Under the pieces are notes generated by a model. The model searched no databases. It worked only from the letters and a program-made list of their open reading frames with translations, and was not told the DNA's origin. Positions 34,512-43,691 of a stretch of 64,000 nt of DNA are shown piece by piece. Origin of the DNA: Burkholderiaceae bacterium (lineage in GTDB: Bacteria; Pseudomonadota; Gammaproteobacteria; Burkholderiales; Burkholderiaceae_B); contig JAMNXR010000004.1 in NCBI GenBank assembly GCA_023653055.1, forward strand, positions 118,749 through 182,748, read 5' to 3'. Positions within the stretch are counted from its first letter, which is position 1, and each line of letters opens with the position of its first letter. A program made the position numbers and the translations under genes.

Positions 34512-35408
34512 TTAACGCGCCACCACGATCAACCAATGATCCGCAAGCAAGGCGGCAAAGAGTAGCGAGAGATACAAAATCGAAAATCTAAAAAGCTTAC
34601 GCGATAGCTCATCGCTGTAGTGACGATACAGTTTCCATGCGTACCAAACGAACATCGCACCCAGCACCATCGCGCACAACAAATACAGCCAGCCACTCAT
34701 GCCGATTACATAGGGCAAGGCCGTTGTCGCCATAAGGGCAATGCTATAGAGCAAAATGTGTAGCCGTGTAAATTGCTGTCCGTGCGTCACAGGCAACATC
34801 GGCAAGCCCGCATTTTCATAGTCACGCGTGCGGTACAAGGCGAGTGCCCAAAAATGGGGTGGCGTCCAAATAAAAATAATCAAGACCAGCAGCCAGGCCT
34901 CGGCAGGCACGGCATCTGCCACCGCTGCCCAACCCAATGCCGGCGGCATCGCGCCAGACAATCCGCCAATCACAATATTTTGTGGTGTCCGCGGCTTGAG
35001 AATCACCGTATAAATCACGGCATAACCCACAAAGGTTGCAAAGGTCAGCCACATAGTCAGAGGATTGACCCAGCGATACAGCACCAACATACCCAAACCA
35101 CCGAGCACACCTGAAAACAGCATCACCTGCGCAGAAGAAATGGTGCCCGTGGCAGTGGCGCGACGCGCAGTGCGCAACATACGCGCATCAATGCGTTGCT
35201 CAATCAGGCAATTCACTGCAAACGCTGCGGCTGCGAGCAACCAAATACCAATCGTCCCTGCAATGACTTTTTGCATGTCGGGAAGTGTCGGTGTAGCCAG
35301 GAACATACCAATCACCGCACAAAAGACCGCTAATTGGGTCACGCGCGGCTTGGTCAGCACAAGGTACTGACGCAATAGACTTGGGGATGTGGCAGTCAAA
35401 CTAGACAT
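34512..35408 (-). CDS. ctaB: Protoheme IX farnesyltransferase (haem O synthase)
   Basis: Adds a farnesyl group to haem B, giving haem O. 298 aa from the ATG at 35408 (a GTG is two codons upstream). UbiA-family membrane protein with about nine helices. The prenyl-binding Asp motif appears as [18 protein letters not shown], and the second loop is [14 protein letters not shown]. ctaA lies upstream and sco1 follows without a gap. Confidence 0.95.
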   Translation of the reverse strand: MSSLTATSPSLLRQYLVLTKPRVTQLAVFCAVIGMFLATPTLPDMQKVIAGTIGIWLLAAAAFAVNCLIEQRIDARMLRTARRATATGTISSAQVMLFSGVLGGLGMLVLYRWVNPLTMWLTFATFVGYAVIYTVILKPRTPQNIVIGGLSGAMPPALGWAAVADAVPAEAWLLVLIIFIWTPPHFWALALYRTRDYENAGLPMLPVTHGQQFTRLHILLYSIALMATTALPYVIGMSGWLYLLCAMVLGAMFVWYAWKLYRHYSDELSRKLFRFSILYLSLLFAALLADHWLIVVAR

Positions 35409-35501
35409 AGTCACTATTTAAATGAAACGTACGCCATTGTAATGGCAAGCGGGCGCATAGGGCAGCCATTCAATGGTCGGCCGCCGCTTCGCGCTAAAAA
35501 T

Positions 35502-36524
35502 CTATCCCTGTACGCCGACTGCTGTTCGGGCGGTATGTCCAAGGCGGAATAACAATGTCACAGTCGCCAGGACTAAACCTGCCGCGCCACCGTTATGTAA
35601 AACGGCGATCAATAGGGGCCACTGAAAGAAGATTGTGGTCAAACCCGTAAAAAGCTGTGCCACGAGCAGAGCAAGCACAAGGTGTGCGGGACCCCTTAAG
35701 CCCGGATCTTTCATCAACCGCCAGCTGAGAAGCCCCATAAATGCAAAGATCACAAACGCAAAATTACGGTGCACCCAATGTATTCCCGTCAGCGCCGTTT
35801 GAGAAATCATTTCACCGCCGGGCATTTCACCCAGCCCACGGATTAATGAGAAACCATTTTTTAAGTCCATCGGTGGCAACCAACTGCCATTACAGGTCGG
35901 AAAGTCCATGCAGGCCAGCGCCGCATAATTCGTACTGACCCACCCGCCCAGAGCGATCTGCACAAACAGCAAAGCCAGACCGACCGCAACCCACGGCTTA
36001 AAACGCAAAGATGCGAGCAGCACGGCTGGATACGCACGCTCACGTGCCGCCAGCCAAGTCATCAAGGCCAAGAGCGATATTCCTCCCAGCAAGTGAGCAG
36101 TCACAATCAGGGGCATCAGCTTCATGGTGACGGTCCAGGCGCCAAAAGCGCCTTGCAGGCACACCGCAGCCAGGGTCACAAAGGCCAATTTGGGCGAATA
36201 CTCAAATTTATTGCGATGACGCCAGGCCATCCACGAGATGATAATAATCAGAAAACCCAGCAGCGCCCCCACATAGCGATGGATCATTTCAATCCATGCT
36301 TTAGGTAACGTAACAGGTCCATCTGGCATGACTTGAACCGCTTGTCTGATGGAGTCCAACGCACCAATGGGCGTGACACTTCCATAACAGCCTGGCCAAT
36401 CTGGGCAACCCAGCCCAGAGTCTGTCAGGCGAACAAACGCACCGAACATAATGAGATCTAACGTCAAAAACCACGTCAAAAAAACGATCCTACGATAACG
36501 TTTGCTTGTGAGCGTTTCCAACAT
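35502..36524 (-). CDS. ctaA: Haem A synthase (COX15/CtaA)
   Basis: Oxidises haem O to haem A for the aa3 oxidase. 340 aa, eight predicted membrane helices in two halves, with the haem-ligand histidines in MIHRYVGALLGF, VTAHLLGGISLLAL, IHWVHRNFAFV and VLHNGGAAGLV, and the periplasmic Cys pair near LTDSGLGCPDWPGCYG. It starts 3 bases after the SCO-like gene and lies 93 bases before ctaB. Confidence 0.95.
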   Translation of the reverse strand: MLETLTSKRYRRIVFLTWFLTLDLIMFGAFVRLTDSGLGCPDWPGCYGSVTPIGALDSIRQAVQVMPDGPVTLPKAWIEMIHRYVGALLGFLIIIISWMAWRHRNKFEYSPKLAFVTLAAVCLQGAFGAWTVTMKLMPLIVTAHLLGGISLLALMTWLAARERAYPAVLLASLRFKPWVAVGLALLFVQIALGGWVSTNYAALACMDFPTCNGSWLPPMDLKNGFSLIRGLGEMPGGEMISQTALTGIHWVHRNFAFVIFAFMGLLSWRLMKDPGLRGPAHLVLALLVAQLFTGLTTIFFQWPLLIAVLHNGGAAGLVLATVTLLFRLGHTARTAVGVQG

Positions 36525-36527
36525 GAT

Positions 36528-37196
36528 TTATCCAATCCTAGAGTTCTGGATCAGTTTGCGAATGTCCTTACGGAACATTTCAGGATCTTCAATATACGGA
36601 TACTGCAAAATAAGATTGCCGTTCGGGTCAATCACCCAAATGAGTGGCGCCAAGGCTTTGCGTGCCTGCTCAGGCGTCATCGACCCGGCTGCGCCACCAA
36701 GCAAAAACTCCTGAAGTACGGCGGGATTGACGCGCACCATCACCGCACCCTTGTAGGCTTCCAATACCTTTTCAGGTACGGGCGCATCATCGGTGATCAA
36801 CCACACACGACTTAAGCGTTCGACGTGTTTACCTTGGCTGGCGTGGGTGTTTCGGATAATGTAGAGTTTGCGCGCACAAGTCTCGGGACACTCCGCCCCA
36901 TCCGCTGTCAGCATGACCCACTTGCCTTTCAGTGAATTCAAATCAAAAGGCTTGCCATCCAATGTCGTTAAAGGCAGGTTTTGCGCGGAAGGCATCGGTC
37001 GCTGAGGTTGCACGAGCTGGCCATACGCAGAACTCCCTTCAGGACGCCATTCCGGATTGAAATACACCAATAGTGCTGCAATCAATGGTGCGAAACTCAT
37101 CAATACAATGATCACCAGAGGCGTCTTGGAGCGCAGTTTTTTTTGCTCAGGTGCGATTTGAGTGGGTGTCATCATGTTTTCGGTAGGTTCAGTCAC
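36528..37196 (-). CDS. Membrane-anchored thioredoxin-fold protein of the oxidase cluster (SCO-like, no His ligand)
   Basis: 222 aa. One membrane anchor at about residues 27-46 and a periplasmic thioredoxin/SCO-like domain: LTTLDGKPFDLNSLKGKWVM and AECPETCARKLY, the last resembling the SCO CxxxC motif. The place of the SCO copper-binding His is occupied by LIWVIDPNGN, so copper chaperone function is doubtful; a thiol redox role in CuA assembly is a fair guess. The start is GTG at 37196 (ATG at 37175 is possible). It sits between SURF1 and ctaA as in related genomes. Confidence 0.8.
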   Translation of the reverse strand: MTEPTENMMTPTQIAPEQKKLRSKTPLVIIVLMSFAPLIAALLVYFNPEWRPEGSSAYGQLVQPQRPMPSAQNLPLTTLDGKPFDLNSLKGKWVMLTADGAECPETCARKLYIIRNTHASQGKHVERLSRVWLITDDAPVPEKVLEAYKGAVMVRVNPAVLQEFLLGGAAGSMTPEQARKALAPLIWVIDPNGNLILQYPYIEDPEMFRKDIRKLIQNSRIG

Positions 37197-37281
37197 AACA
37201 ATTCCATCTTTCAGTCATCTATTCATCTCTAAGCAGCACTTTACTGCGTTTCTCAGCCTCAGCAAGAAAAGCAGCACAGGT

Positions 37282-38076
37282 TTAGGGTGATTGGCGCGAA
37301 CGAAAGCGGCGCCAAATAATGACCAAAAAAGCCACTAATAAAATGCCTGCAAAACCAAACCACTGCATCGCATAACCGACGTTTTTATCCGAATCAATCG
37401 AAGGCTCTGGCCACACACGTTTCAGCCCCTCTTCATCTTGACCCGCGCTTTGCATGAGCACTGTGGGTAAAAGTTTTAGCCCTGTCCTTTTTGCATAGCT
37501 TTCAAGGTCTAGATTTTGTAATCTCGGCAAAATAACGGGGTCGATTAGTCCGGCAATCGGCTGTGGGGTCCCCTTCCAGCCTTGGGGCAGGTTTGCTGCA
37601 GCGTTTGTTTCGCTCGTCCACAGCTCAAATAATCTGGGTACACGCACCGCTAACTCACCCACCAAACTGACCGTACCATCTGAGGTGGGGATGGTGGGCA
37701 CAGGACGGCTGGCAATTGGCCTTTCTAGCCAGCCCCTCAACACCAATACGGCAGTATCACGATCCAGCATCAGTGGTGTTGCGAGCCACAAACCTGGACG
37801 TCCATCCATATTGCGGTTTTCCAACAAGACACTCCACTCACTGCGCCATACGCCTTCCGCAGTCGCAGGTCGCCATGCTTGTAATTCAGTGGCAGAGACC
37901 ACTGGCGTCAGTTTCAGTGGAAGCGCACGCCTCCCAGCCTCTAGAGTCGCGGCGGCTTGTCGTCGCACCTCCGCGCGCTCGAGCTGCCAGCGCCCGAGCA
38001 TGAGACACACAAACGCAACCGCCCCCAACAGAATGAGTGCAATTAGGGTAAGTCTATTTGATGCTACTTTTGTCAT
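37282..38076 (-). CDS. SURF1 family cytochrome oxidase assembly protein
   Basis: 264 aa from the ATG at 38076; the longer frame would begin with TTG at 38100. Two membrane helices bracket a periplasmic loop, the SURF1 topology: N-terminal LTLIALILLGAVAFVCLMLGRWQLERA, C-terminal VGYAMQWFGFAGILLVAFLVIIW (both quoted only in part here as motifs). WLATPLML and VLRGW are family runs. It assists haem A insertion into subunit I. Divergent from the DUF2909 gene with a 35-base gap. Confidence 0.9.
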   Translation of the reverse strand: MTKVASNRLTLIALILLGAVAFVCLMLGRWQLERAEVRRQAAATLEAGRRALPLKLTPVVSATELQAWRPATAEGVWRSEWSVLLENRNMDGRPGLWLATPLMLDRDTAVLVLRGWLERPIASRPVPTIPTSDGTVSLVGELAVRVPRLFELWTSETNAAANLPQGWKGTPQPIAGLIDPVILPRLQNLDLESYAKRTGLKLLPTVLMQSAGQDEEGLKRVWPEPSIDSDKNVGYAMQWFGFAGILLVAFLVIIWRRFRSRQSP

Positions 38077-38111
38077 GTCTGCGATAATCTCGTCTTTCAA
38101 TGAGGGTTGTC

Positions 38112-38315
38112 ATGCGCATTTTGGTCATACTCGCGTTCGTCGGTATTTTAGGCAGTCTTGGTTCAGCGCTGTTCTATCTCATGCGCGATAAAGGGACATC
38201 AAATAAAACGGTCAATGCACTCACGGTCCGCATTGGCTTGTCCGTTTTACTCTTCCTGTTTCTGCTGTTTTCGCACTGGATGGGCTGGATCGAGACAACA
38301 GGCTTTAAGCGCTGA
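38112..38315 (+). CDS. DUF2909 twin-transmembrane small protein
   Basis: 67 aa from the ATG at 38112, with GAGG 7 bases upstream (38100 gives 71 aa). Two hydrophobic helices (about 2-20 and 41-57) joined by YLMRDKGTSNKTVNALTVRI, the DUF2909 pattern. It is commonly found inside betaproteobacterial cytochrome oxidase loci and is assumed to help assembly; there is no direct evidence of role. Followed by a terminator. Confidence 0.85.
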   Translation: MRILVILAFVGILGSLGSALFYLMRDKGTSNKTVNALTVRIGLSVLLFLFLLFSHWMGWIETTGFKR

Positions 38316-38341
38316 TCGATTTGGTGCTATTTTGTTTAGCC

Positions 38342-38376
38342 AAAAAAGAGGCCAGCATCACGCTGGCCCTTTTTTT
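38342..38376. terminator. Bidirectional intrinsic terminator between DUF2909 and ctaE
   Basis: GGCCAGC (38350-38356), loop ATCAC, GCTGGCC (38362-38368), a run of T on the right and a run of A on the left. It serves the rightward DUF2909 gene and the leftward ctaCDE unit. Confidence 0.88.
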
Positions 38377-38437
38377 CAATGGCGACAATGATTTGTCGCC
38401 TTTCTATTCATCCGTCTCTATTCATCCGTCTCGTAAC

Positions 38438-39313
38438 TTAGAACCAATATACAAAAATGTAGAGTCCGAGCCAAACCACGTCCACAAAGTGCCAATACCA
38501 TGCGGCGCCTTCAAAACCGAAGTGGTGATCCGCCGTAAAGTGTCCTTTAAGCATGCGGAGCAAAATCACAGTCAACATTGTGGCGCCGAGCAGCACGTGA
38601 AATCCGTGAAAGCCCGTCAGCATATAAAACAACGAGCCGTAAGCGCCCGAATCAAAGCGAAGATTCAATGACGAGTAAGCATAAATATACTCATAGGCTT
38701 GGCAGCCAACAAAGATAAAGCCGAGCACAATAGTCGCGAACAACCAGAAAATTGACTTGCCGCGATGATTTTCACGCAAGGCATGGTGAGAAATCGTCAG
38801 CGTGACACCCGAAGCCAACAACAATGCGGTGTTGATCGTAGGCAACCAGAAAGGACCCATCGTCTCAAAGGCGTCGACCACGCCTGCAGGTCCAAGATTT
38901 GGCCAAACGGCATTGAAATCAGGCCACAACAATTGCTTGTGATCTAAGTCGCCGAGCCAGGGCATGGTCACAACGCGTGTGTACCAAAGCGCGCCAAAAA
39001 ACGCAGCAAAGAACATCACTTCAGAGAAAATGAACCAGCTCATGCTCCAGCGGTAGGAAGCATCAATGCGCTTGCTATTTAGGCCCGCTTGGGACTCGCT
39101 AATCGCGTCACCAAACCACTTGTACAACACCACAAACAAACCAAGCAAACCAGCAAACACAGCCCATTTACCGACTTCGATACCATTGACCCAAGCAGAT
39201 GCTCCCAGCATGACCACCAGCAAAGTAATGCTGGCACTCACGGGGTGCGATGAATCCGCAGGCACGTAATAGTAAGGTGCCTCTTTGACGTGTGCAGAGT
39301 GGGGTGCACTCAT
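38438..39313 (-). CDS. ctaE: Cytochrome c oxidase subunit III
   Basis: Core subunit III of the aa3 oxidase, 291 aa from the ATG at 39313, preceded by GGAG; the frame to 39340 is not used. Seven hydrophobic helices and family runs YRWSMSWFIFSEVMFFAAFF, LTISHHALRENHRGK, FYMLTGFHGFHVLLG, WYWHFVDVVWLGLYI. It lies 35 bases downstream of the DUF2970 gene; no ctaG gene intervenes anywhere between ctaD and ctaE. Confidence 0.97.
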   Translation of the reverse strand: MSAPHSAHVKEAPYYYVPADSSHPVSASITLLVVMLGASAWVNGIEVGKWAVFAGLLGLFVVLYKWFGDAISESQAGLNSKRIDASYRWSMSWFIFSEVMFFAAFFGALWYTRVVTMPWLGDLDHKQLLWPDFNAVWPNLGPAGVVDAFETMGPFWLPTINTALLLASGVTLTISHHALRENHRGKSIFWLFATIVLGFIFVGCQAYEYIYAYSSLNLRFDSGAYGSLFYMLTGFHGFHVLLGATMLTVILLRMLKGHFTADHHFGFEGAAWYWHFVDVVWLGLYIFVYWF

Positions 39314-39348
39314 ATTGTTCTCCAGACTACAAGTAATCAAATATTATT

Positions 39349-39573
39349 CTAGCTGAGGTTTGCAAGTACCAATTGAACAATCAGCACAAGACTCACCACA
39401 AATATCACACCAAATAACAATCCGGCCACGGCAAGATGAACGGGATTTAATTTGGCGACATCATCTTCTTGTCCCTTCCTTTTTCTTACTCCCAACATGG
39501 CCCATGCAATGGCCTTGAGTGTTTGAAAAAAGTTTAGCTTTCTCTGGGACAGCTGCTTTAAATCCTGAGTCAT
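39349..39573 (-). CDS. DUF2970 small membrane protein
   Basis: 74 aa. N-terminal LNFFQTLKAIAWAMLGVRK, then a single C-terminal helix (about 49-70). DUF2970 proteins are typical of betaproteobacterial oxidase loci, normally just after ctaG. Here it follows the 35-aa assembly peptide gene by 31 bases. Function unknown. Confidence 0.88.
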   Translation of the reverse strand: MTQDLKQLSQRKLNFFQTLKAIAWAMLGVRKRKGQEDDVAKLNPVHLAVAGLLFGVIFVVSLVLIVQLVLANLS

Positions 39574-39604
39574 TACATTACCGCCATAGTTGAATCAGGA
39601 AATA

Positions 39605-39712
39605 TCATGCTTCTAAAATTTTTCTTCCGATTGTCCAACCGAACATCACAAGGACAAGCACTAGAAAAATCCATCCTGCTCGCTTGTTCTTGCGACGTTG
39701 TTCGGGTGTCAT
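39605..39712 (-). CDS. Cytochrome oxidase small assembly protein (35 aa)
   Basis: Very short gene, 8 bases after the ctaD stop: ATG at 39712, TGA at 39607-39605. The product begins MTPEQRRKNKRAGWIF and has one membrane helix (about residues 13-27), ending GRKILEA. This basic MTPEQRR start plus a single helix is the pattern of the small protein annotated between ctaD and ctaG in Burkholderiales. Conserved position, charge and length support it as a real gene despite its size. Confidence 0.82.
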   Translation of the reverse strand: MTPEQRRKNKRAGWIFLVLVLVMFGWTIGRKILEA

Positions 39713-39720
39713 CGAAAATC

Positions 39721-41361
39721 CTATTTGACCTGTGGAGGGGTCTCAAATGTGTGGAAGGGTGCAGGGGATGGAACGGTCCACTCCAAGCCCTCTGCGCCTT
39801 CCCAAGGCTTCGCGGGAGCGCGTTCGCCCTTACCCGCATAAGCTTTCAGAATGATGTAGAGGAATAGCAACTGCGACAAACCGAACCAAAATGCACCAAG
39901 GGTCGCGATCTGGTGAAAGTCGGTGAACTGAGCTGCATAGTCCGCGTAACGACGTGGCATCCCAGCAAGACCCATAAAGTGCATGGGGAAGAAAGTGATG
40001 TTGAACGAGATCATGCTCATCCAAAAGTGCCACTTGCCCAGGCGCTCGTCATACATGTAGCCAGACCACTTTGGCAACCAGTAGTAGGTACCAGCGAACA
40101 AGGCAAACAAGGAGCCCGCCACCAACACATAGTGGAAGTGTGCCACTACATAATACGTATCATGCACCTGAATATCGATAGGCGCCATGGACAGGATCAT
40201 TCCGGTAAAGCCACCAATCGTAAACACGAAAACAAAGCCAATCGCGAACAACATCGGCGTTTCGAAGGTCATCGAACCGCGCCACATTGTCGCGACCCAG
40301 TTGAACACCTTGACACCTGTTGGGATTGAAATCAGCATCGTGGCGTACATAAAATAAAGCTGAGCGGTCACAGGCATCCCTGTGGCAAACATGTGGTGCG
40401 CCCAAACAATAAAGGACAGAATCGCAATAGATGCTGTCGCGTACACCATTGAAGCGTAGCCAAACAGCGGCTTACGGGCAAATGCAGGAATGATCGCAGA
40501 GACAATGCCGAAGGCCGGCAAAATCATGATGTAGACCTCTGGATGCCCAAAGAACCAGAAAATATGCTGGTAAAGGACTGGGTCGCCACCGACCGCTGCA
40601 TTAAAGAAGCCAGTGCCGAAGTGACGGTCAGTCAACACCATTGTGATCGCAGCTGCCAACACAGGCATCACCGCAATCAACAAATACGCCGTGATCAACC
40701 ATGTCCAACAGAACAAAGGCATTTTCATCAAGGTCATGCCGGGGGCACGCATGTTCAAGATCGTCACCACGATGTTGATTGCACCCATGATCGACGAAGC
40801 ACCCATAATGTGAATGGCAAAAATTGCCAAGTCCATTCCGGGTCCCATCTGCGAGGTCAAGGGTGCATAAAGCGTCCAACCCGCAGCCGTTGCACCGCCT
40901 GGCACAAAGAAGGAAGCCGTCAGCAAAACAGCGGCAACCGGCAACAACCAGAAACTAAAGTTGTTCATCCGGGCGAACGCCATATCTGAAGCACCAATTT
41001 GCAACGGCACCATCCAGTTAGCAAAACCCACGAAGGCCGGCATAATTGCGCCGAACACCATGATCAGACCATGCATCGTCGTGAACTGGTTGAACAACTC
41101 AGGGCGGAAGAATTGAAGCCCCGGCTGAAACAACTCCGTACGCAGCAAAAGCGCCAAGAGGCCGCCTTCGAGCAACATCGTAAAAGAAAAAATCAAATAC
41201 ATCGTACCGATGTCTTTGTGGTTAGTGGCGTACAACCAACGACGCCAACCATGCAACGATGGACCGTGATGGTGGTCTTGATCATGGTCGTGATCATGGT
41301 CATGACCGTGGTCGTGGCCGTGGCCGTGGCCACCAATCTGATCTGCTGGAATGCTACTCAT
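39721..41361 (-). CDS. ctaD: Cytochrome c oxidase subunit I (aa3 type)
   Basis: Catalytic subunit with haem a and the haem a3-CuB centre. 546 aa. Canonical motifs: [15 protein letters not shown], haem a His in [11 protein letters not shown], the CuB/His-Tyr run [15 protein letters not shown], the His pair WAHHMFATG, and [15 protein letters not shown] near the second haem ligands. Unusual: residues 12-32 are a His/Asp/Gly-rich tail ([16 protein letters not shown] and on). AGGAG precedes the ATG. It follows ctaC by 107 bases. Confidence 0.97.
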   Translation of the reverse strand: MSSIPADQIGGHGHGHDHGHDHDHDHDQDHHHGPSLHGWRRWLYATNHKDIGTMYLIFSFTMLLEGGLLALLLRTELFQPGLQFFRPELFNQFTTMHGLIMVFGAIMPAFVGFANWMVPLQIGASDMAFARMNNFSFWLLPVAAVLLTASFFVPGGATAAGWTLYAPLTSQMGPGMDLAIFAIHIMGASSIMGAINIVVTILNMRAPGMTLMKMPLFCWTWLITAYLLIAVMPVLAAAITMVLTDRHFGTGFFNAAVGGDPVLYQHIFWFFGHPEVYIMILPAFGIVSAIIPAFARKPLFGYASMVYATASIAILSFIVWAHHMFATGMPVTAQLYFMYATMLISIPTGVKVFNWVATMWRGSMTFETPMLFAIGFVFVFTIGGFTGMILSMAPIDIQVHDTYYVVAHFHYVLVAGSLFALFAGTYYWLPKWSGYMYDERLGKWHFWMSMISFNITFFPMHFMGLAGMPRRYADYAAQFTDFHQIATLGAFWFGLSQLLFLYIILKAYAGKGERAPAKPWEGAEGLEWTVPSPAPFHTFETPPQVK

Positions 41362-41468
41362 GGCGAACTCCTATCCTGCTTAGGTCGCTCTCACTTGATA
41401 AGCGAGAGCAATGATCTATACGAATTAATCCGATTGACTACAAAAAAGCGCACAACACACTAAACAAA

Positions 41469-42626
41469 TTAACGAGCCGCTTTAACTTCTGCAGGCGAAA
41501 TCACAGGGTCTTTACCCTTGCCTGCATTGGTCCAAGCAGCACGCGTATACGTAATCACCGATGCAATTTCTACGTCATTGAGCTGAGAAGCAAATGAGGC
41601 CATCGCTGTACCTGGCTTGCCTTTCAGCAGAATTTCAATGTTGGGTCCTTTGGGGCCCATCGCAATGACGCTCGCATCCAAGGCGGGAAACGCACCCGTC
41701 ACACCCTTGCCACTACCTTGATGGCAGGCTACGCAGTTAGCCGCATAGACCTTTTCGCCACGCGAAACGAGCTCGGCTGCCGTCCACTCTTTAGTTGGAT
41801 CATCCGCCGCGGCCAAAAGCAATTTCTTTTGCTCTGTCGCCCACTTGAGGTAATCGGCCTCGGAAACAACCTTTACAACAATCGGCATATAAGCGTGATC
41901 TTTTCCGCATAGCTCGGCACACTGTCCACGGTACTCACCAATTTTTTCGGCACGGAACCAGACGTTACGAATGAAACCGGGAATCGCGTCTTGTTTGACC
42001 GCTAAGTCCGGCACCATCCAAGAGTGAATCACGTCAGCGCCTGTCACAGCAACACGAATCTTTTTACCAACGGGGACAACCAGCGGGTTGTCGACTTCCA
42101 TCAGATAGAAAGGACCCTTGGGCTCTTTGTTCTCAATCTGCGCGCGAGGCGTTGATAGGTTGGAGAGGAATTTGACACCCGTGGCAGGTCCATCAATGTA
42201 CTCGTAGCCCCACTTCCACTGATAACCCGTGACCTTGACCGTCATATCCGCGCCGCTGGTGTCTTTCATGGCAACAACCGTGCGGGTAGCAGGCAAAGCC
42301 ATGGCAATCACAATCAGGAAAGGCACCACCGTCCAAGCCACCTCAACGCCCATGTGCTCGTGGAACGTCGCAGGCTTGGCGCCGCGTGATTTGCGGTGTG
42401 CCCAAATTGAGTAAAACATGACGCCAAACACCGCCACGAAGATCACCATACAGACGACCAACATGAACCAATGCAGCCAGACCACATCGCGTGCGATCTG
42501 CGTCACTCCCTCGGAGAGATTAAGCTGATTGACGCGCGGCCCACCAGGCATGTCTTGTACTTGCGCGCTTGCGATACCCATGAAAAGCATGGCACAGACG
42601 CCCAGAAACCCTCTCAACTTCTTCAT
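41469..42626 (-). CDS. ctaC: Cytochrome c oxidase subunit II fused to a cytochrome c domain
   Basis: 385 aa from the ATG at 42626 (GAGG upstream). Signal peptide (1-21), two membrane helices (about 50-73 and 96-113), periplasmic cupredoxin domain with all CuA ligands: His201, Cys236, Cys240, His244, Met247. A C-terminal c-type haem domain holds CVACH (Cys298, Cys301, His302) and a Met in the later KGKPGTAMASF. This caa3-like fusion is common in betaproteobacteria. First gene of the leftward oxidase unit. Confidence 0.97.
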   Translation of the reverse strand: MKKLRGFLGVCAMLFMGIASAQVQDMPGGPRVNQLNLSEGVTQIARDVVWLHWFMLVVCMVIFVAVFGVMFYSIWAHRKSRGAKPATFHEHMGVEVAWTVVPFLIVIAMALPATRTVVAMKDTSGADMTVKVTGYQWKWGYEYIDGPATGVKFLSNLSTPRAQIENKEPKGPFYLMEVDNPLVVPVGKKIRVAVTGADVIHSWMVPDLAVKQDAIPGFIRNVWFRAEKIGEYRGQCAELCGKDHAYMPIVVKVVSEADYLKWATEQKKLLLAAADDPTKEWTAAELVSRGEKVYAANCVACHQGSGKGVTGAFPALDASVIAMGPKGPNIEILLKGKPGTAMASFASQLNDVEIASVITYTRAAWTNAGKGKDPVISPAEVKAAR

Positions 42627-42836
42627 GCTGACCTCTAAACACATCGCACGGTAGACGAATCAAATACAAGGCAGATAAAAGTCACTGCTTGCTAGACCGC
42701 CTTGCGCAAAATTATTGTATGGCTAACCACCAGAGGAAACCCTTTAGGATTAGCACGTATCGCAAAGAAACGTTCGTGATTGTAGCGCAGGCTTGCCATT
42801 CCTGCTGCACTACAATCCCTTTACCATATCAGGCGT

Positions 42837-43691
42837 ATGCCCACCATGACAAAGTCAGCGTTTTTTTTATCTCGCCAAAGCCTTAGACCTCTTTTAGACG
42901 GCTTTCTTGAGCGCGCCACGCAAACACCTCTCGAAGGCTCTTTGCCTTTATTTATAGGGGGAAATCGTTGCGGGTGGCTTTTCCCTGGTGCGGCTCAAGC
43001 CTTGTCAGGCCTGGCTGACGTGCAGCTCACTTCAAACGCTGCTCATTTTGGCGAAAATCTCCCTCTGGGTGAACCACTTAACGCGCATTTAGCTGAAATT
43101 GCTTTAAAACTCAGGGCAGCAGGGTGCACGCCCGGCTGGAGAAATGAGCTATTGGACGTATGGTCCCAAGAAGAACATCACTTAACCGCCCCAACCAAAC
43201 GCGTTGCTGCGATTGAACGCGGCGTCATGCGCCCCTTGGGACTGATGACACAAGCCGTGCATCTCAGCGGGTGGTCTGAGGACGGTCGCCTATGGGTGGC
43301 CAGACGCGCGCTCACCAAGGCAACCGACCCCGGCATGTGGGATACGCTCGTGGGTGGACTCGTAGGGAATTTCGAGGAACCGGACTTTGCGCTTGTGCGT
43401 GAATCCGACGAAGAAGCGGGGCTCGATGCCCCTGACATCGTGGCGCGCACTCCGTTGCGCACCATTGCGCACATGAAACGCCGTCTCCCAGAGGGCTTTC
43501 AGCTAGAGGCTGTCATCACCTGCGAGTGCGTGCTTGCCCCTCATGTCAAGCCAAGTAACCGAGATGGCGAAGTCATGGAAATACAGCTACTCGACACTGA
43601 GACGCTTTACAGCCTGCTCAAAGAAGATGCCTTTACGCTTGAAGCATCCATCGTCATCACTGAAGACTTGATACGTCGGGCGGCGGACTAG
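42837..43691 (+). CDS. Nudix hydrolase with N-terminal DUF4743 domain
   Basis: 284 aa. N-terminal DUF4743-like part (to about 125) with FIGGNRCGWLFPGAAQAL and CTPGWRNELLDVW; then a Nudix domain whose box reads GLVGNFEEPDFALVRESDEE followed by AG. The glutamates of the REx2EE core are present. The architecture resembles the Nudix part of fungal thiamine pyrophosphokinases; the substrate is unknown. Start ATG at 42837; an in-frame ATG follows at 42846. Its 3' end overlaps the convergent antiporter gene by 35 bases. Confidence 0.88.
   Translation: MPTMTKSAFFLSRQSLRPLLDGFLERATQTPLEGSLPLFIGGNRCGWLFPGAAQALSGLADVQLTSNAAHFGENLPLGEPLNAHLAEIALKLRAAGCTPGWRNELLDVWSQEEHHLTAPTKRVAAIERGVMRPLGLMTQAVHLSGWSEDGRLWVARRALTKATDPGMWDTLVGGLVGNFEEPDFALVRESDEEAGLDAPDIVARTPLRTIAHMKRRLPEGFQLEAVITCECVLAPHVKPSNRDGEVMEIQLLDTETLYSLLKEDAFTLEASIVITEDLIRRAAD

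Noticed and set aside
39573..39839. 88-codon frame overlapping the ctaD end on the same strand
   Set aside because: Shadow of ctaD in another frame; the real small gene in this gap is 39605-39712.
41263..41330. CRISPR-like or minisatellite array at the ctaD start
   Set aside because: Short repeats encode the His/Asp tail in frame; there are no spacers.
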